Notes: a model not told the origin generated them from the sequence alone. DNA of 42,500 bases from Symbiodinium natans (GCA_905221605.1 CAJNDS010000890.1:1696119-1738618), one strand, 5' to 3'; counted from the first letter of the stretch, positions 6,927 through 15,314 are shown. Program-made: numbers and translations.

Positions 6927-6997
<71 letters not shown>
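6804..6997 (+). repeat. poly-G tract, about 194 bp
   Basis: Almost uninterrupted G with sparse T and one C. A strong G-quadruplex former, and its length may be unreliable in the assembly. Long proline or glycine frames here are artefacts. Confidence 0.97.
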
Positions 6998-6999
<2 letters not shown>

Positions 7000-7069
7000 A
7001 AAGAGGGGTTTTTTCCAAAAGAGCCCCTATGCCCTGTGCGAAAACGCCTATGGTCCATGAGTTTACGCG

Positions 7070-7141
7070 GTGTGGGTGGCCTGTTCCTCCACGGAAAAGC
7101 TGGCGGGGTACCCCCCCCTACCCCCCCCCCGCCCCCCCCCC
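7070..7141 (+). repeat. GTGTGGGTGGCC and GGGTACC-poly-C module
   Basis: GTGTGGGTGGCC (7070-7081), then GGGTACCCCCCCC and further C runs to 7141. The same two motifs in the same order occur at 41861-41900. Confidence 0.75.
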
Positions 7142-7186
7142 GAGGTTTTCACCCTTTCCCATCCAACACGCCGCCAGGGTCGGCGG

Positions 7187-7310
7187 ACCCTAAACCCTAA
7201 ACCCTAAACCCTAAACCCTTAAACCCTAAACCCTAAACCCTAAACCCTAAACCCTAAACCCTAAACCCTAAACCTTAAACCTAAGCCCTAAACCCTCAAC
7301 CCTAAACCCT
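7187..7310 (-). repeat. CCCTAAA array
   Basis: Nearly pure CCCTAAA. Confidence 0.96.
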
Positions 7311-7391
7311 GAGCTGTCAGTAAATCCTCATAGGGGAGGCGTGGTTCGGCTGCAGATTACGAGCCTAGCCGGTCAAAAAGTACCGACCTGA
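7311..7391 (+). other. exon-like island
   Basis: Frame ELSVNPHRGGVVRLQITSLA then GQKVPT and a TGA, between a CCCTAAA and a TTTAGGG array. Unknown. Confidence 0.23.
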
Positions 7392-7448
7392 GCCAAGCAC
7401 GTCCTGAGCGCAACTTTCCGATTATGGGTTTGGGGGCTTAGGGTTCAG

Positions 7449-7506
7449 GGGGTTTAGGGTTTAGGGTTTAGGGTTTAGGGTTTAGGGTTTAGGGTTTAGG
7501 GTTTCG
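7449..7506 (+). repeat. TTTAGGG array
   Basis: Pure TTTAGGG. Confidence 0.95.
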
Positions 7507-7635
7507 GGCGTTTGCCCTTAGCTACCTCCTCCTCAAGATGGGGCCCAAGGGCGGGGGTTAGTACAGGAACCCATAATCCAAGCAGCGCCGACAGCAAAAA
7601 AGAGGACAATTCGTCGCTTTCAATGACTATTCAAG
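7507..7635 (+). other. unique sequence with open frame
   Basis: Plus frame PLATSSSRWGPRAGVSTGTH then NPSSADSKKEDNSSLSM runs into the foldback element downstream. It may be a short exon. Weak. Confidence 0.2.
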
Positions 7636-7799
7636 GAGGGACCCTTACAAGGCACCTTAGGGGTTATATAGGGGTTATTTGGGGGCCACTTAGGTGTATA
7701 GGGACTCTAGGTATATATATATATATATATAGATATGTATATATATATATATATACATATATAGGGGTGATATAGGGGAATAAGAGTAAGGGTCCCTTC
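7636..7799. mobile_element. foldback element with (TA)n core
   Basis: Terminal inverted repeats GGAGGGACCCTTAC and GTAAGGGTCCCTTC, with TATAGGGG motifs just inside and a 50-bp (TA)n microsatellite (7712-7763) at the centre. The GGGACC and TAGGGG motifs recall family B. The whole could fold into one hairpin. Confidence 0.55.
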
Positions 7800-7973
7800 T
7801 TTTACCACGTTTTTCCGCCCTTCATTCGTGGAAGCTGCTGGCACTACTGGTATGCCTGACCATGAGCGTGAGTTACCATGGTAGAGAGCATTCACAAAGC
7901 ACGCAACTAAGGGGGGCGGTGGTAGAGCTAGGTTTTGAGAGGTGTAGTGTTTGGGGATCGTAAATTTCTGGTC
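7800..7973. other. unique sequence, no gene seen
   Basis: Non-repetitive; contains the palindrome-like TTACCATGGTAG. Minus-strand frame 7707-7895 is mostly translation of the TA repeat. Confidence 0.3.
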
Positions 7974-8050
7974 TTACATGTGTAAGGGTACTTCGACTCA
8001 ATAAGGAATATAAATTCACATTTTTAATACTATCCCAACCATGAACTAGA
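7974..8050 (+). repeat. dispersed repeat C, copy 1
   Basis: Shares TTACAT, TAAGGGTACTT, ACTCAATAAGGAATA, TACTATCCCAAC and ATGAAC with 24081-24158, about 80% alike with small gaps. AT-rich, no terminal inverted repeat seen. Possibly the tail of a transposable element. Confidence 0.8.
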
Positions 8051-8220
8051 CTCGGGCAGACCAGGCCTTTTTCAAAGCTTGCATCGGCCTGAGCTTGAAT
8101 CAGTGACCGGGGCCGCCGGAGAGCGCAGTTCAGTGGGCAGTTGGCCCTGGATCGGGGTTTAGGGCTTAGGGCATAGGGTTGAGGGTTGAGGGTTGCGGGA
8201 CGAGTGCTAGGCCCCTGTCA
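8051..8220. other. unique sequence and short TTGAGGG patch
   Basis: No open frame worth calling. A short TTTAGGG/TTGAGGG patch lies at 8155-8195. Confidence 0.3.
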
Positions 8221-8235
8221 TACTTGCTTGCGGTT

Positions 8236-8518
8236 CTAGCATGCGGTTAGGGTCCAGGGTTCAAGGCTTTGGGCTTCTTCAGCCCGTCGTGCTTGAAGAG
8301 CCTCTGCCCACACAGCATCTAGCCTCAGATGCCCTTTCCGGCAGGCAAGCGTCGTGTGCGAGCAGGGCTTTCGTAAAAGTCCGCGGTGCCAGGCGTGCGG
8401 GGATGTAAAGTGGAACTGTTCAAGGCTTGTGGGGTACCTAAAGAACCTTAGTGCGAAGTCTAAAGAGCCTGTTGAAGAACACGAAGCCAAAAACCCTGAA
8501 CCCTCAGCCCCAAAACCC
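8236..8518. CDS. unknown open frame, strand uncertain
   Basis: Plus strand (8354-8518): VCEQGFRKSPRCQACGDVKW then NCSRLVGYLKNLSAKSKEPV and EEHEAKN, lysine and glutamate rich, with a CX2C pair. Minus strand (8236-8490): 84 codons from ATG, including CRKGHLRLDAVWAEALQARR. Both overlap, so at most one is real. No family is recognised and the plus frame ends in CCCTAAA translation. Longer than most islands and free of repeat. Confidence 0.3.
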
Positions 8519-8711
8519 CTAAACCCTAAACCCTAAACCCTAAACCCTAAACCCTAAACCCTAACCCTAAACCCTAAACCCTAAACCCTAAACCTGAACC
8601 CTAAACCCTAAACCCTAAACCCTAAACCCTAACTCCTAAACCCTAAACCCTAAACCCTAAACCCTAAACCCTAAACCCTAAACCCTAAACCCTAAACCCT
8701 AAACCCTAAAC
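8517..8711 (-). repeat. CCCTAAA array
   Basis: About 195 bp, nearly pure. Confidence 0.97.
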
Positions 8712-8717
8712 GCCTAG

Positions 8718-8809
8718 GCTCGCATGCTCCTGGACGGGGAGGCGTTGGCAGAGTTGAGGGTTTCGGGTTCGGGCTTCGGGGTTCAAGAGCCGGTGAATCC
8801 CCTTCCCAG
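8718..8809 (+). other. exon-like island
   Basis: After CGCCTAG, frame ARMLLDGEALAEL, then a degenerate TTTCGGG stretch, then VQEPVNPLPRR before a TTTAGGG array. Confidence 0.22.
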
Positions 8810-8814
8810 GAGAG

Positions 8815-8890
8815 GTTTAGGGTTTAGGGTTTAGGGTTTTGGGTTTAGGGTTTAGGGTTTAGGGTTTAGGATTTAGGGTTTAGGGTTTAG
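8815..8890 (+). repeat. TTTAGGG array
   Basis: TTTAGGG with a few variants. Confidence 0.94.
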
Positions 8891-8892
8891 CC

Positions 8893-9009
8893 CCCAAGAT
8901 GAAGAAAGCCAAACTCACTGACGAATCTTCATTGTGCGGGCGGGGGGTAGAGAGTGAGCGGATGGGGTTCAGTTTTCGGAGGCGTAGTGCCTACCACCCT
9001 AGACCCTGA
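8893..9009. other. exon-like island, strand uncertain
   Basis: Plus strand: ATG to TGA, 36 codons, MKKAKLTDESSLCGRGVESE then RMGFSFRRRSAYHPRP. Minus strand: ALRLRKLNPIRSLSTPRPHN then EDSS, ending at GTGAGT, a consensus donor. Either could be a real exon. Confidence 0.28.
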
Positions 9010-9375
9010 CAAACCCTAAGCCTTAAACCCTAAACCCTAAACGCTAAACTCCAGACCCTAGACCCTAAGCCCTAAACCTTGCTTGAACCTTAACCCACTG
9101 TGCCTGCGAGGAGGCAAGGTGTACGCATCAATTAAGGCCCATGTTTACCTTGTGTTTCTGTATCTCGGTTGCTCTCGGGAGTTTCAGCATACCGGACCTG
9201 ATTCTGCACCTCTTATGAAACCTCCGTAAGGGGTCCTGGCCCTGGCCGTCTTGGGTAACGCTAAGCCCTTCGACCCAAACCCTCAACCCGAAGAATCCCA
9301 AGCATTCTCCCTAAACCCTAAACCTTGGGGGAAGGATGCGCAGCCCGGGTCCAGCGCCCACTTGTTTGGGTTTAG
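9010..9375. other. decayed CCCTAAA patches and unique sequence
   Basis: CCCTAAA-type repeats at 9010-9095 and 9270-9325. The unique part 9100-9270 shows no convincing open frame. Confidence 0.4.
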
Positions 9376-9406
9376 GGTTTAGAGTTTAGGGTTTAGGGTT
9401 TAGGGT

Positions 9407-9676
9407 TTAGGGTTTAAGGTTTGTTTCGATGTTGAGATCTTGAGCTTTAATCCCCTTTGGGGTTCTAGAGGTTGAGGATTCAGGTTCTAGAGGTTGAGGA
9501 TTCAGGGTTCTTTGAAGCAAGCCTTCGTGTAGAACAGCGCCCACCTGGCTGCACTGCTTGCCTTCCCCAACAGCCCTGCAAGATGTTGAAGCACTAAACG
9601 ATTTCGGGCCGATTGGGCATTTTTGGGCTTCGGGCTCCTTACTTCCTTGCGTACCCCCCCCAGAGAAGCCCCGCAT
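9407..9676 (-). CDS. weak minus-strand open frame
   Basis: 89 codons with a GTG or ATG-type start near 9676, including AVGEGKQCSQVGAVLHEGLL. The C-terminal part translates a 22-bp tandem duplication (GGTTCTAGAGGTTGAGGATT at about 9461 and again about 9482) and repeat. Another minus frame (9502-9780) overlaps. Low confidence. Confidence 0.2.
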   Translation of the reverse strand: MRGFSGGGTQGSKEPEAQKCPIGPKSFSASTSCRAVGEGKQCSQVGAVLHEGLLQRTLNPQPLEPESSTSRTPKGIKAQDLNIETNLKP

Positions 9677-9689
9677 AAATTTAGGGTTT

Positions 9690-9945
9690 CGGATTTAGGG
9701 TTTTGGGTTCCAAAGTTGAGAACTCGGCAGGTTTGTGGGCCCCTGTTGGGTCTGCCGCCAGTCGAAGGACCTGGGAGCAAGGCCGTTTTGGTCTAGTGTT
9801 TTGGGGGGCTTTTGAGGCTTCACGGTGATTTGTATGGGTGTGAAGGGCTTTTGGGCTTGAGGTTCTGTGTTATTCAAGCGTGGTTCCCAACACCTCAGAC
9901 CCCAAGGCCAGCCTCAAGAGTGGCATGGTCACGCTTCAACAACCC
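9690..9945. other. unique sequence, no gene called
   Basis: Short minus frames only (e.g. 9695-9877), Pro and Lys rich and repeat-like. Confidence 0.3.
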
Positions 9946-9955
9946 TTAACCCTGA

Positions 9956-10072
9956 ACCCTAAGACCCTAAGACCCTAAGACCCTAAGACCCTAAGACCCG
10001 AAGACCCTAAGACCCTAAGACCCTAAGACCCTAAGACCCTAAGACCCCAAGACCCTAAGACCCTAAGACCCT
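9956..10072 (-). repeat. CCCTAAGA 8-mer array
   Basis: About 14 units of CCCTAAGA with CCCGAAGA and CCCCAAGA variants. The same 8-mer dialect recurs at 36170. Confidence 0.96.
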
Positions 10073-10215
10073 CAACCTTCAACCCTCAACCCTAAGACCC
10101 TGAGACCCTGAAGCCCCTCGAAAGCTGGTGTCGCAAGCTGGGCCCCGGCGCAGACTTGCTTTATGGGGCGTGAGAGAGGGGGTTTGGTCACTTGGGGTTT
10201 GGGGTTTATGGTCTT

Positions 10216-10232
10216 GGGTTTACCCTAAACCC
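10216..10232. repeat. inversion junction
   Basis: GGGTTTA, CCC, TAAACCC: perfect 7-bp arms where the repeat strand flips. Confidence 0.7.
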
Positions 10233-10745
10233 TAAATCTAAACCCTATCCCCTAAACCTGGGTGAGAGGGTGGGGGGAGTGGGCTGCCGGGGATGGGGCG
10301 TAGACTTCAAGTTTGGGCATCAGGGTCGGGGTTAGTTGTTCTAGGTTTGGTGTTCAGTTTACGTTTAGGGCTTCTGATTCAGAACCGTTCAGGGTTTCGG
10401 GTTTAGGGTTTCAGGTTTAGGGCTTCGGGTTTAGGTTTGAGAAGGTTTAATGTAGGGCTCAGCTGGAACCCGAACCCTGCCCACAAAACCCTAAACACTA
10501 AACCCTCAACCCTAAACCCTAAGCCCTAAAACTTTACACCCTAAAACCCCAAAATTCTAAAACCCTAAAATCCTAGAACGTTGATAAAGCCGTACACCTT
10601 AAAACCCTAAAACTCTGGAATCCTAAACCCTAGAATGTTGAGACCGAAGCCGCCAACCCCCCAAGCACCCAAACGCCGAGCTGTCTCTTTCGTGGGCTCC
10701 CCCCCCCCCCCTAGGTTCCCGCCTTAAATCACCTTACTTAGGCTT
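10233..10745. other. degenerate telomere-type repeats and short unique pieces
   Basis: Decayed TTTAGGG (10330-10440) then decayed CCCTAAA/CCTAAAA (10475-10645), and a C run at 10699-10711. No gene seen. Confidence 0.6.
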
Positions 10746-10749
10746 AGCT

Positions 10750-10847
10750 ATACCCTAGACCCTAGACCCTAGACCCTAGACCCTAGACCCTAGACCCTAG
10801 AACCCTAGACCCTAAGACCCTAGACCCTAGACCCTAGACCTAGACCT
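10750..10847 (-). repeat. CCCTAGA 7-mer array
   Basis: About 13 units of ACCCTAG, a one-base variant of CCCTAAA, passing directly into a pure CCCTAAA array. Confidence 0.95.
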
Positions 10848-11024
10848 AAAACCCTAAACCCTAAACCCTAAACCCTAAACCCTAAACCCTAAACCCTAAA
10901 CCCTAAACCCTAAACCCTAAACCCTAAACCCTAAACCCTAAACCCTAAACCCTAAACCCTAAACCCTAAACCCTAAACCCTAAACCCTAAACCCTAAACC
11001 CTAAACCCTAAACCCTAAACCCTT
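10848..11024 (-). repeat. CCCTAAA array
   Basis: About 177 bp of pure CCCTAAA. Confidence 0.98.
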
Positions 11025-11455
11025 AGTTTTGGGGGCCTAGGGGGGGGTAGTAGGGGAACCCATGACTCTTGTGAGGCAGAGCCAGGACGCCCACGCGCAC
11101 CGGGTTGGTTCGACTGGTTTAGGGTCTAGGGTTTAGGGATCCCTCAGCCATCCACCCTACACCCGACAGCCTAGACCCAACACCCCTACGGCACCGACAT
11201 TCACAGCCCAACTCCAGTGCAGGAGGCCCCTAATTATTCAGTACTCGCTGCTTCGCTGGACGTAGTCGTGTTATGCTTAGAACTATATACTGGGTTTTGG
11301 AGTACTATACTTTAATACATTTGGTTTTGTTCTGGGTTCCTTTTCTAAGTCTTAAGAAGACCATTGCTGTATGGGGGCCTAACCGGAGGAATGGAGTGCT
11401 GGGTCTCTGGGGCTTGCTGGGTTGCATGTTTGAGGGTGGGTTGAACACAGCATGG
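11025..11455. other. unique sequence, no gene called
   Basis: Contains a G run, a decayed CCCTA patch at 11150-11200 and a plus frame of 62 codons (11273-11461) that is hydrophobic and W, L, F rich without recognisable motif. Confidence 0.35.
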
Positions 11456-11538
11456 GTTTAGGGTTTAGGGTTTCGGGTTTAGGGTTTAGGGTTTAGGGTA
11501 TAGGGTTTAGGGTTTAGCGTTTAGGGTTTAGGGTTTAG
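11456..11538 (+). repeat. TTTAGGG array
   Basis: TTTAGGG with a few variants. Confidence 0.94.
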
Positions 11539-11623
11539 GAAGGCCAGTGCCAGGGCCTCAGGAGGTGGGGCGGTGGAGGTTTTGCGAAGCAGGGGGTTTG
11601 AGGGTGGGCAGACCTCAGGATAG
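11537..11623 (+). other. exon-like island
   Basis: Frame RKASARASGGGAVEVLRSRG then FEGGQTSG and a TAG, between two TTTAGGG arrays. Confidence 0.2.
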
Positions 11624-11629
11624 GATTAG

Positions 11630-11740
11630 GGTTTAGGGTTTAGGGTTTAGGGTTTGGGGTTTGGGGTTTGGGGTTTGGGGTTTGGGGTTTGGGGTTTAGG
11701 GTTTAGGGTTTAGGGTTTAAGGTTTAGGGTTTAGGGTAGG
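11630..11740 (+). repeat. TTTAGGG/TTTGGGG array
   Basis: A block of TTTGGGG units sits inside TTTAGGG units. Confidence 0.96.
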
Positions 11741-11863
11741 GTAGCCCAACCCGCCACAGAGCGTCCGCGGGCAGGCCGGCCGCGGCGTTGCACCTTGCAG
11801 ACCCCCTGTGTACCTGAGTGGCCGCAGCGTGGCCCCTATCTGAACCCTACATGCCCGTGTTAA
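11741..11863. other. exon-like island, strand uncertain
   Basis: Plus: VAQPATERPRAGRPRRCTLQ. Minus: VHRGSARCNAAAGLPADALW then RVGLP, preceded by GCGGCCACTCAG, a good acceptor. GC-rich, so open frames are expected by chance. Confidence 0.22.
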
Positions 11864-11871
11864 TCCCCTGC

Positions 11872-12030
11872 ACCCTAAACCCTAAACCCTAAACCCTAAA
11901 CCCTAAACCCTAAACCCTAAACGCTAAACGCTAAACGCTAAACCCTAAACCCTAAACCCTAAACCCTAAACCCTAAACCCCAAGCCCCAAGCCCTAAACC
12001 CTAAACCCTAAACCGAAACCCTAAACCTTA
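11872..12030 (-). repeat. CCCTAAA array
   Basis: CCCTAAA with three CGCTAAA and two CCCCAAG units. Confidence 0.96.
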
Positions 12031-12039
12031 AGCACCCCC

Positions 12040-12147
12040 GCTGACTCGACGCTGGCTTTCTCAAGGAATCGGGATGGCTTGTGTAGCTTAGGTGAAGGCG
12101 CTGATGCCAGCAACTCCTATGTGGCCCTATCCTGCTTGGAGGTTTAG
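12040..12147 (+). CDS. exon-like fragment with stop, unknown protein
   Basis: 35 codons then TAG: ADSTLAFSRNRDGLCSLGEG then ADASNSYVALSCLEV. It runs from the end of a CCCTAAA array into TTTAGGG-like sequence. Mixed polar and hydrophobic composition is protein-like. No start codon and no family match from memory. Confidence 0.3.
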   Translation, partial: ADSTLAFSRNRDGLCSLGEGADASNSYVALSCLEV

Positions 12148-12337
12148 GGGTTGAGGCTGGTTTATGGAGTAGGGTTTTTAGGGATGTAAAAAGTTGCCAG
12201 AGTCTTCAACTCAAAGCACCTTTTGTGAAGCCGTTGAACTCCAAAGCCCCCCACCCCCGTCAAGCCCTGAACCCTCACCAGCAAAGCCCTTGCTGCAGTT
12301 TAGGATTTAGGGTTTAGGGTGGCCCGAAACCCGAAAC

Positions 12338-12450
12338 CCGAAACCCTAAACCCTAAACCCTAAACCCTAAACCCTAAACCCTAAACCCTAAGCCCTATAC
12401 CCTAAACCCTAAACCCCAAACCCTAAACCCTAAACCCTAACCCCAAACCC
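12338..12450 (-). repeat. CCCTAAA array
   Basis: CCCGAAA units then CCCTAAA. Confidence 0.95.
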
Positions 12451-12474
12451 TGAAACCCAGAACCCCACATCTTC

Positions 12475-12558
12475 GGCCATCACTCCCGCGGGCCGAGCAG
12501 CACCATGTCCGCCGAGGCAGGGCACGAAGTTCAGGAATCTGGGACTTCCCGAATTTAG
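12475..12558 (+). other. exon-like island
   Basis: Frame GHHSRGPSSTMSAEAGHEVQ then ESGTSRI and a TAG, between a CCCTAAA and a TTTAGGG array. Confidence 0.23.
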
Positions 12559-12598
12559 GGTTTAGGGTTTGGGGTTTCGGGTTTAGGGCGTCTCAACT

Positions 12599-12836
12599 AA
12601 AGGGGCGCTGGTGCGCGTGCGCGCCCCGCTTTCCGCGGAGCCCGACCCTTGTGGGTTTAGGGTTTAGGGTTTGGGGTTTAGGGTTTCGGGTTTCGGGTTT
12701 AGGGTTTAGGGTTTCGGGTTTCGGGTTTAGGGTTAGGTCCCTGGAAGTGAATGAATTGGAGGCTCTGGCAGGTGTCCAGGCGGCTTCGATGTCTCAGCTT
12801 TTGGTGTTGGGGTTTGGCTGGCGCCCATTAGCCTGA
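12599..12836 (+). other. two short exon-like islands split by TTTAGGG/TTTCGGG
   Basis: 12599-12654 reads KGALVRVRAPLSAEPDPCG. 12655-12735 is a TTTAGGG/TTTCGGG array that stays open in one frame. 12738-12836 reads SLEVNELEALAGVQAASMSQ then LLVLGFGWRPLA and a TGA, after GGTTAG. Confidence 0.25.
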
Positions 12837-13119
12837 CGGCCCCTGGGTCACTCAGTTTTAGGGTCAGGGGCTGGTGTTCCTTGTCGTTTTCGGCGGCAAT
12901 CAAGTCTTCGAACAGAACTACAGGTAGCTGGTTGAAACCGGGTACATGGGAACCACTTTACCCTAAACCCTAAACTCGGGGCGACCGAAGTTCCCCGGGG
13001 CGTTTTCCATCTCGACAGGGTTAAGTATGCTCCCAGAAAAAACACATTAAACCCAAGCTTGAAACAGCAAGGTGGTTCCTTCTTCAGAGGTCAACCCTAA
13101 AACTTACACCCCATTTCCA

Positions 13120-13206
13120 ATGAAGGCTGCTGTCCCACAGCCCGGAGAGCCACTGGATTCCAGTGGTGACAAGGAGGGGTCTCTGGGTTTCAGGTTACGG
13201 GCGTAG
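13120..13206 (+). other. small ATG frame
   Basis: ATG to TAG, 28 codons: MKAAVPQPGEPLDSSGDKEG then SLGFRLRA. Too short to trust alone. Confidence 0.22.
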
Positions 13207-13349
13207 GGGTTTAGGTGTAGGGGTTTGGAGAAGAGGCATCATGGAAAGCATCATCTGCATGCTCTTGGTATAGGAGCCTTGTTTTATTGAGGCTTTTATG
13301 TTTTGGTTTGGGAGGGCTTCGGGGAGTTGGGGGTTCAGGAAAGCCTAAC

Positions 13350-13450
13350 CCTCAGCCTAAACCCTAAACCCCAAACCCCAAACCCCAAACCCCAAACCCT
13401 AAACCCTAAACCCTAAACCCTAAACCCTGCACCCTAAACCCTAAACCCGC
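13350..13450 (-). repeat. CCCTAAA/CCCCAAA array
   Basis: CCCCAAA then CCCTAAA units. Confidence 0.94.
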
Positions 13451-13533
13451 AAGCCGAAAAGCCCTGCGTTTGGCCCCTAGGAGCTTCAGCTCGCTGCCAA
13501 GACACGCGGGAAGGGGGCAGAGGGGCCCTGAAT

Positions 13534-13640
13534 CTGGGGTTTAGGGTTTAGGGTTTAGGGTTTAGGGTTTAGGGTTTAGGGTTTAGGGTTTAGGGTTTAG
13601 GGTTTAGGGTTTAGGGTTTAGGGTTTAGGGTTTAGGGTTT
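13534..13640 (+). repeat. TTTAGGG array
   Basis: About 107 bp of pure TTTAGGG. Confidence 0.97.
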
Positions 13641-13709
13641 AAGGCCTTCAACAGGAGCGAACCCTACATCCCTGAGAGGTTTTGGGCGTCTAAGGTTCAG
13701 GGTAAATAG
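13641..13709 (+). other. exon-like island
   Basis: Frame KAFNRSEPYIPERFWASKVQ then GK and a TAG; a possible donor is TCTAAG followed by GTTCAG. The minus strand is also partly open. Confidence 0.23.
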
Positions 13710-13825
13710 GGTAAACGGGTTGCAGCCCCCAACGCTAAACTCTCAGCCGTACGTAACCTACACCCCAAAACCTGCACACTAAACCCTAAAACCTAAGCAC
13801 CTAAACCCTGAAGCCTAAATGTATA

Positions 13826-13914
13826 TGGGGTGCCCTTTTTATCCCCCCAAATAGAAAAGAATCCCCTTAAAGGGACCCCGCAAAAGAAGCCGCCCCTATT
13901 CTCGGAAACCCCCA
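13826..13914 (-). mobile_element. foldback family B copy
   Basis: ATCCCCCCAAATAGAAAAGA, CCCCTTAAAGGGACCCC, AAAAGAAGCCGCCCCTATTC and TCGGAAACCCCC align with the reverse complement of the 16206 copy. It is embedded in CCCTAAA-type repeats. The opposite strand translates as GVSENRG at the end, as in the 5062 copy. Confidence 0.7.
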
Positions 13915-13919
13915 CACGT

Positions 13920-14075
13920 AAAGAATGCCCTAAACCCCAAACCCTAAACCCTAAACCCCAAACCCCAAACCCTAAACCCTGCACCCTACACCCTAAACCT
14001 TAAACCCTAAACCCTAAACCCTGCACCCTACACCCTAAACCCTAAACCCCAAAGCCTAAAGCCTAAACCCTAAGC
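13920..14075 (-). repeat. CCCTAAA array
   Basis: CCCTAAA, CCCCAAA, and CCCTGCA/CCCTACA variants, the last pair duplicated. Confidence 0.94.
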
Positions 14076-14086
14076 CCTCAAGAAAT

Positions 14087-14155
14087 GCGAAGGAGTTCGC
14101 GGTGGAGGTGCTCGAGCCGGACCGGATGAAGGGTTCCGGGGCCGTCACGGCTTGA
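14087..14155 (+). other. exon-like island
   Basis: Frame AKEFAVEVLEPDRMKGSGAV then TA and a TGA; it runs from a CCCTAAG array to a TTTAGGG array. Confidence 0.26.
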
Positions 14156-14214
14156 GGGTCCTAGGGTTTAGGGTTTAGGGTTTCGGGTTTGGGGTTAGGG
14201 TTTGGGGTTCAGGG

Positions 14215-14354
14215 TTGGGATGTTCCCTCTTATACTAACAGTCCTTACTAGGGATTATAGTACCCCTACTATAATCCCTATAAAGAACTGTTTTTGTTTG
14301 ATAAAACGCAACAACCCCGATTAAGGACCGTTAGTATGAGGCGGAACATCCCAA
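14215..14354. mobile_element. foldback family A, full copy (140 bp)
   Basis: Outer terminal inverted repeats TTGGGATGTTCC and GGAACATCCCAA, continuing imperfectly through CTTATACTAACAGTCCTTA. Inside lies a second hairpin with perfect 13-bp arms AGGGATTATAGTA and TACTATAATCCCT around a CCCC loop (14250-14279). It sits in a TTTAGGG array, so a target-site duplication cannot be told from repeat. MITE-like, non-coding. Confidence 0.85.
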
Positions 14355-14359
14355 GTCTT

Positions 14360-14900
14360 CGGGTTTCGGGTTGAGGGTTGGGGTTGGTTAGGGGTTTAGG
14401 GTTTAGGGTTTGGGGTTTAGGGTTTTTAGGGTTAAGGGTTTTAGCGTTTCGGATTAGGGGTTTTGGGTTTTTTTTAGGGAGTTTAAGGTTTTAGGGGTTT
14501 AGGGTCTTAGGGTTCAGGGCTTCAGGATTTAGGGTTTTGGGGCTTAGGGTTATCGGGTTTCGGGTTTCTGGGTTTAGGGTTTGGGGTCCATGGTTTCAGG
14601 GTCTAAGGGCTTGGGGTCTAGGGGTTTAGGGTTTTTAGGGTTTTTAGGGTTTTTAGGGTTTTTAGGGTTTTAGGGTTTTAGGGGGTTTTAGGGCTTTAGG
14701 GGTTTAGGGTTCTTGAGTTCTAGAGTTGAGGGTTTCGGGTTTCGGGTTCGGCCATAGGGTTCAGGGTTTGGGGTTTAGGTTGTAGGTGTTGAGGTTTGAG
14801 GGTTTCAGATTTCAGGGACATAGGGCTGCGGGTTTAGCAAGGTTTCGTGGATTCAGGTTTTGGGGTGCAAGGTTTTCGGGTTGAGGTTTTTAGGCGGGAA
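14360..14900 (+). repeat. degenerate TTTAGGG region
   Basis: Decayed TTTAGGG of many unit lengths, with a 9-mer TTTTTAGGG block at 14628-14670. Nothing else seen. Confidence 0.9.
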
Positions 14901-14995
14901 GGTTTTACACCTTGGGGGCTACCTAGGTGTCCCAGGCCCCTCGAAATACCTAGCCGGTTTAATCAATTGGGAGAAGTTTGAGGTAGCGCATGCAG

Positions 14996-15081
14996 AACCC
15001 TAAACCCTAAACCCTAAACCCTAAACCTTAAACCTTAAACCCTAAACCCTAAACCCTAAACCCTAAACCCTAAACCCTAAA
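14996..15081 (-). repeat. CCCTAAA array
   Basis: Pure CCCTAAA with two CCTTAAA units. Confidence 0.96.
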
Positions 15082-15314
15082 CGATTGTGAGCTGCGCTCG
15101 TGAAGGGCAGTGCCACACGAAACAATGCTGGTGACTTGCAATAATGATGTGTGCAGGTGTCTCGTCTTACGTGGGTATATGGGGCGAAAGGCAAGTATAG
15201 CCATCTAGCAGCTGGCTCTTTCCGAAGCTTCTTAGAGGATAGTTGGAGTTGAACAGTTTGTGACCAGGTACCTTGAATGATTAGAGGAATCGGGGACGCT
15301 TTGTTCTCGACCAA
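15082..15314 (-). CDS. unknown minus-strand open frame
   Basis: About 78 non-repeat codons from ATG at 15314: MVENKASPIPLIIQGTWSQT, VQLQLSSKKLRKEPAARWLY, then LPFAPYTHVRRDTCTHHYCK, ending in the CCCTAAA array at 15081. It is one of the few islands over 200 bp and has a plausible basic composition. No family recognised. It may be a first exon running into an array intron. Confidence 0.33.

Noticed and set aside
6702-7200. Long proline- or glycine-rich frames (93-138 codons) on both strands
   Set aside because: They translate the poly-G tract and have no other content.
7707-7775. Tyr/Ile-rich peptide
   Set aside because: Translation of the TA microsatellite.
9956-10072. CRISPR array (short repeats in series)
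   Set aside because: Contiguous 8-mers without spacers; eukaryotic context.
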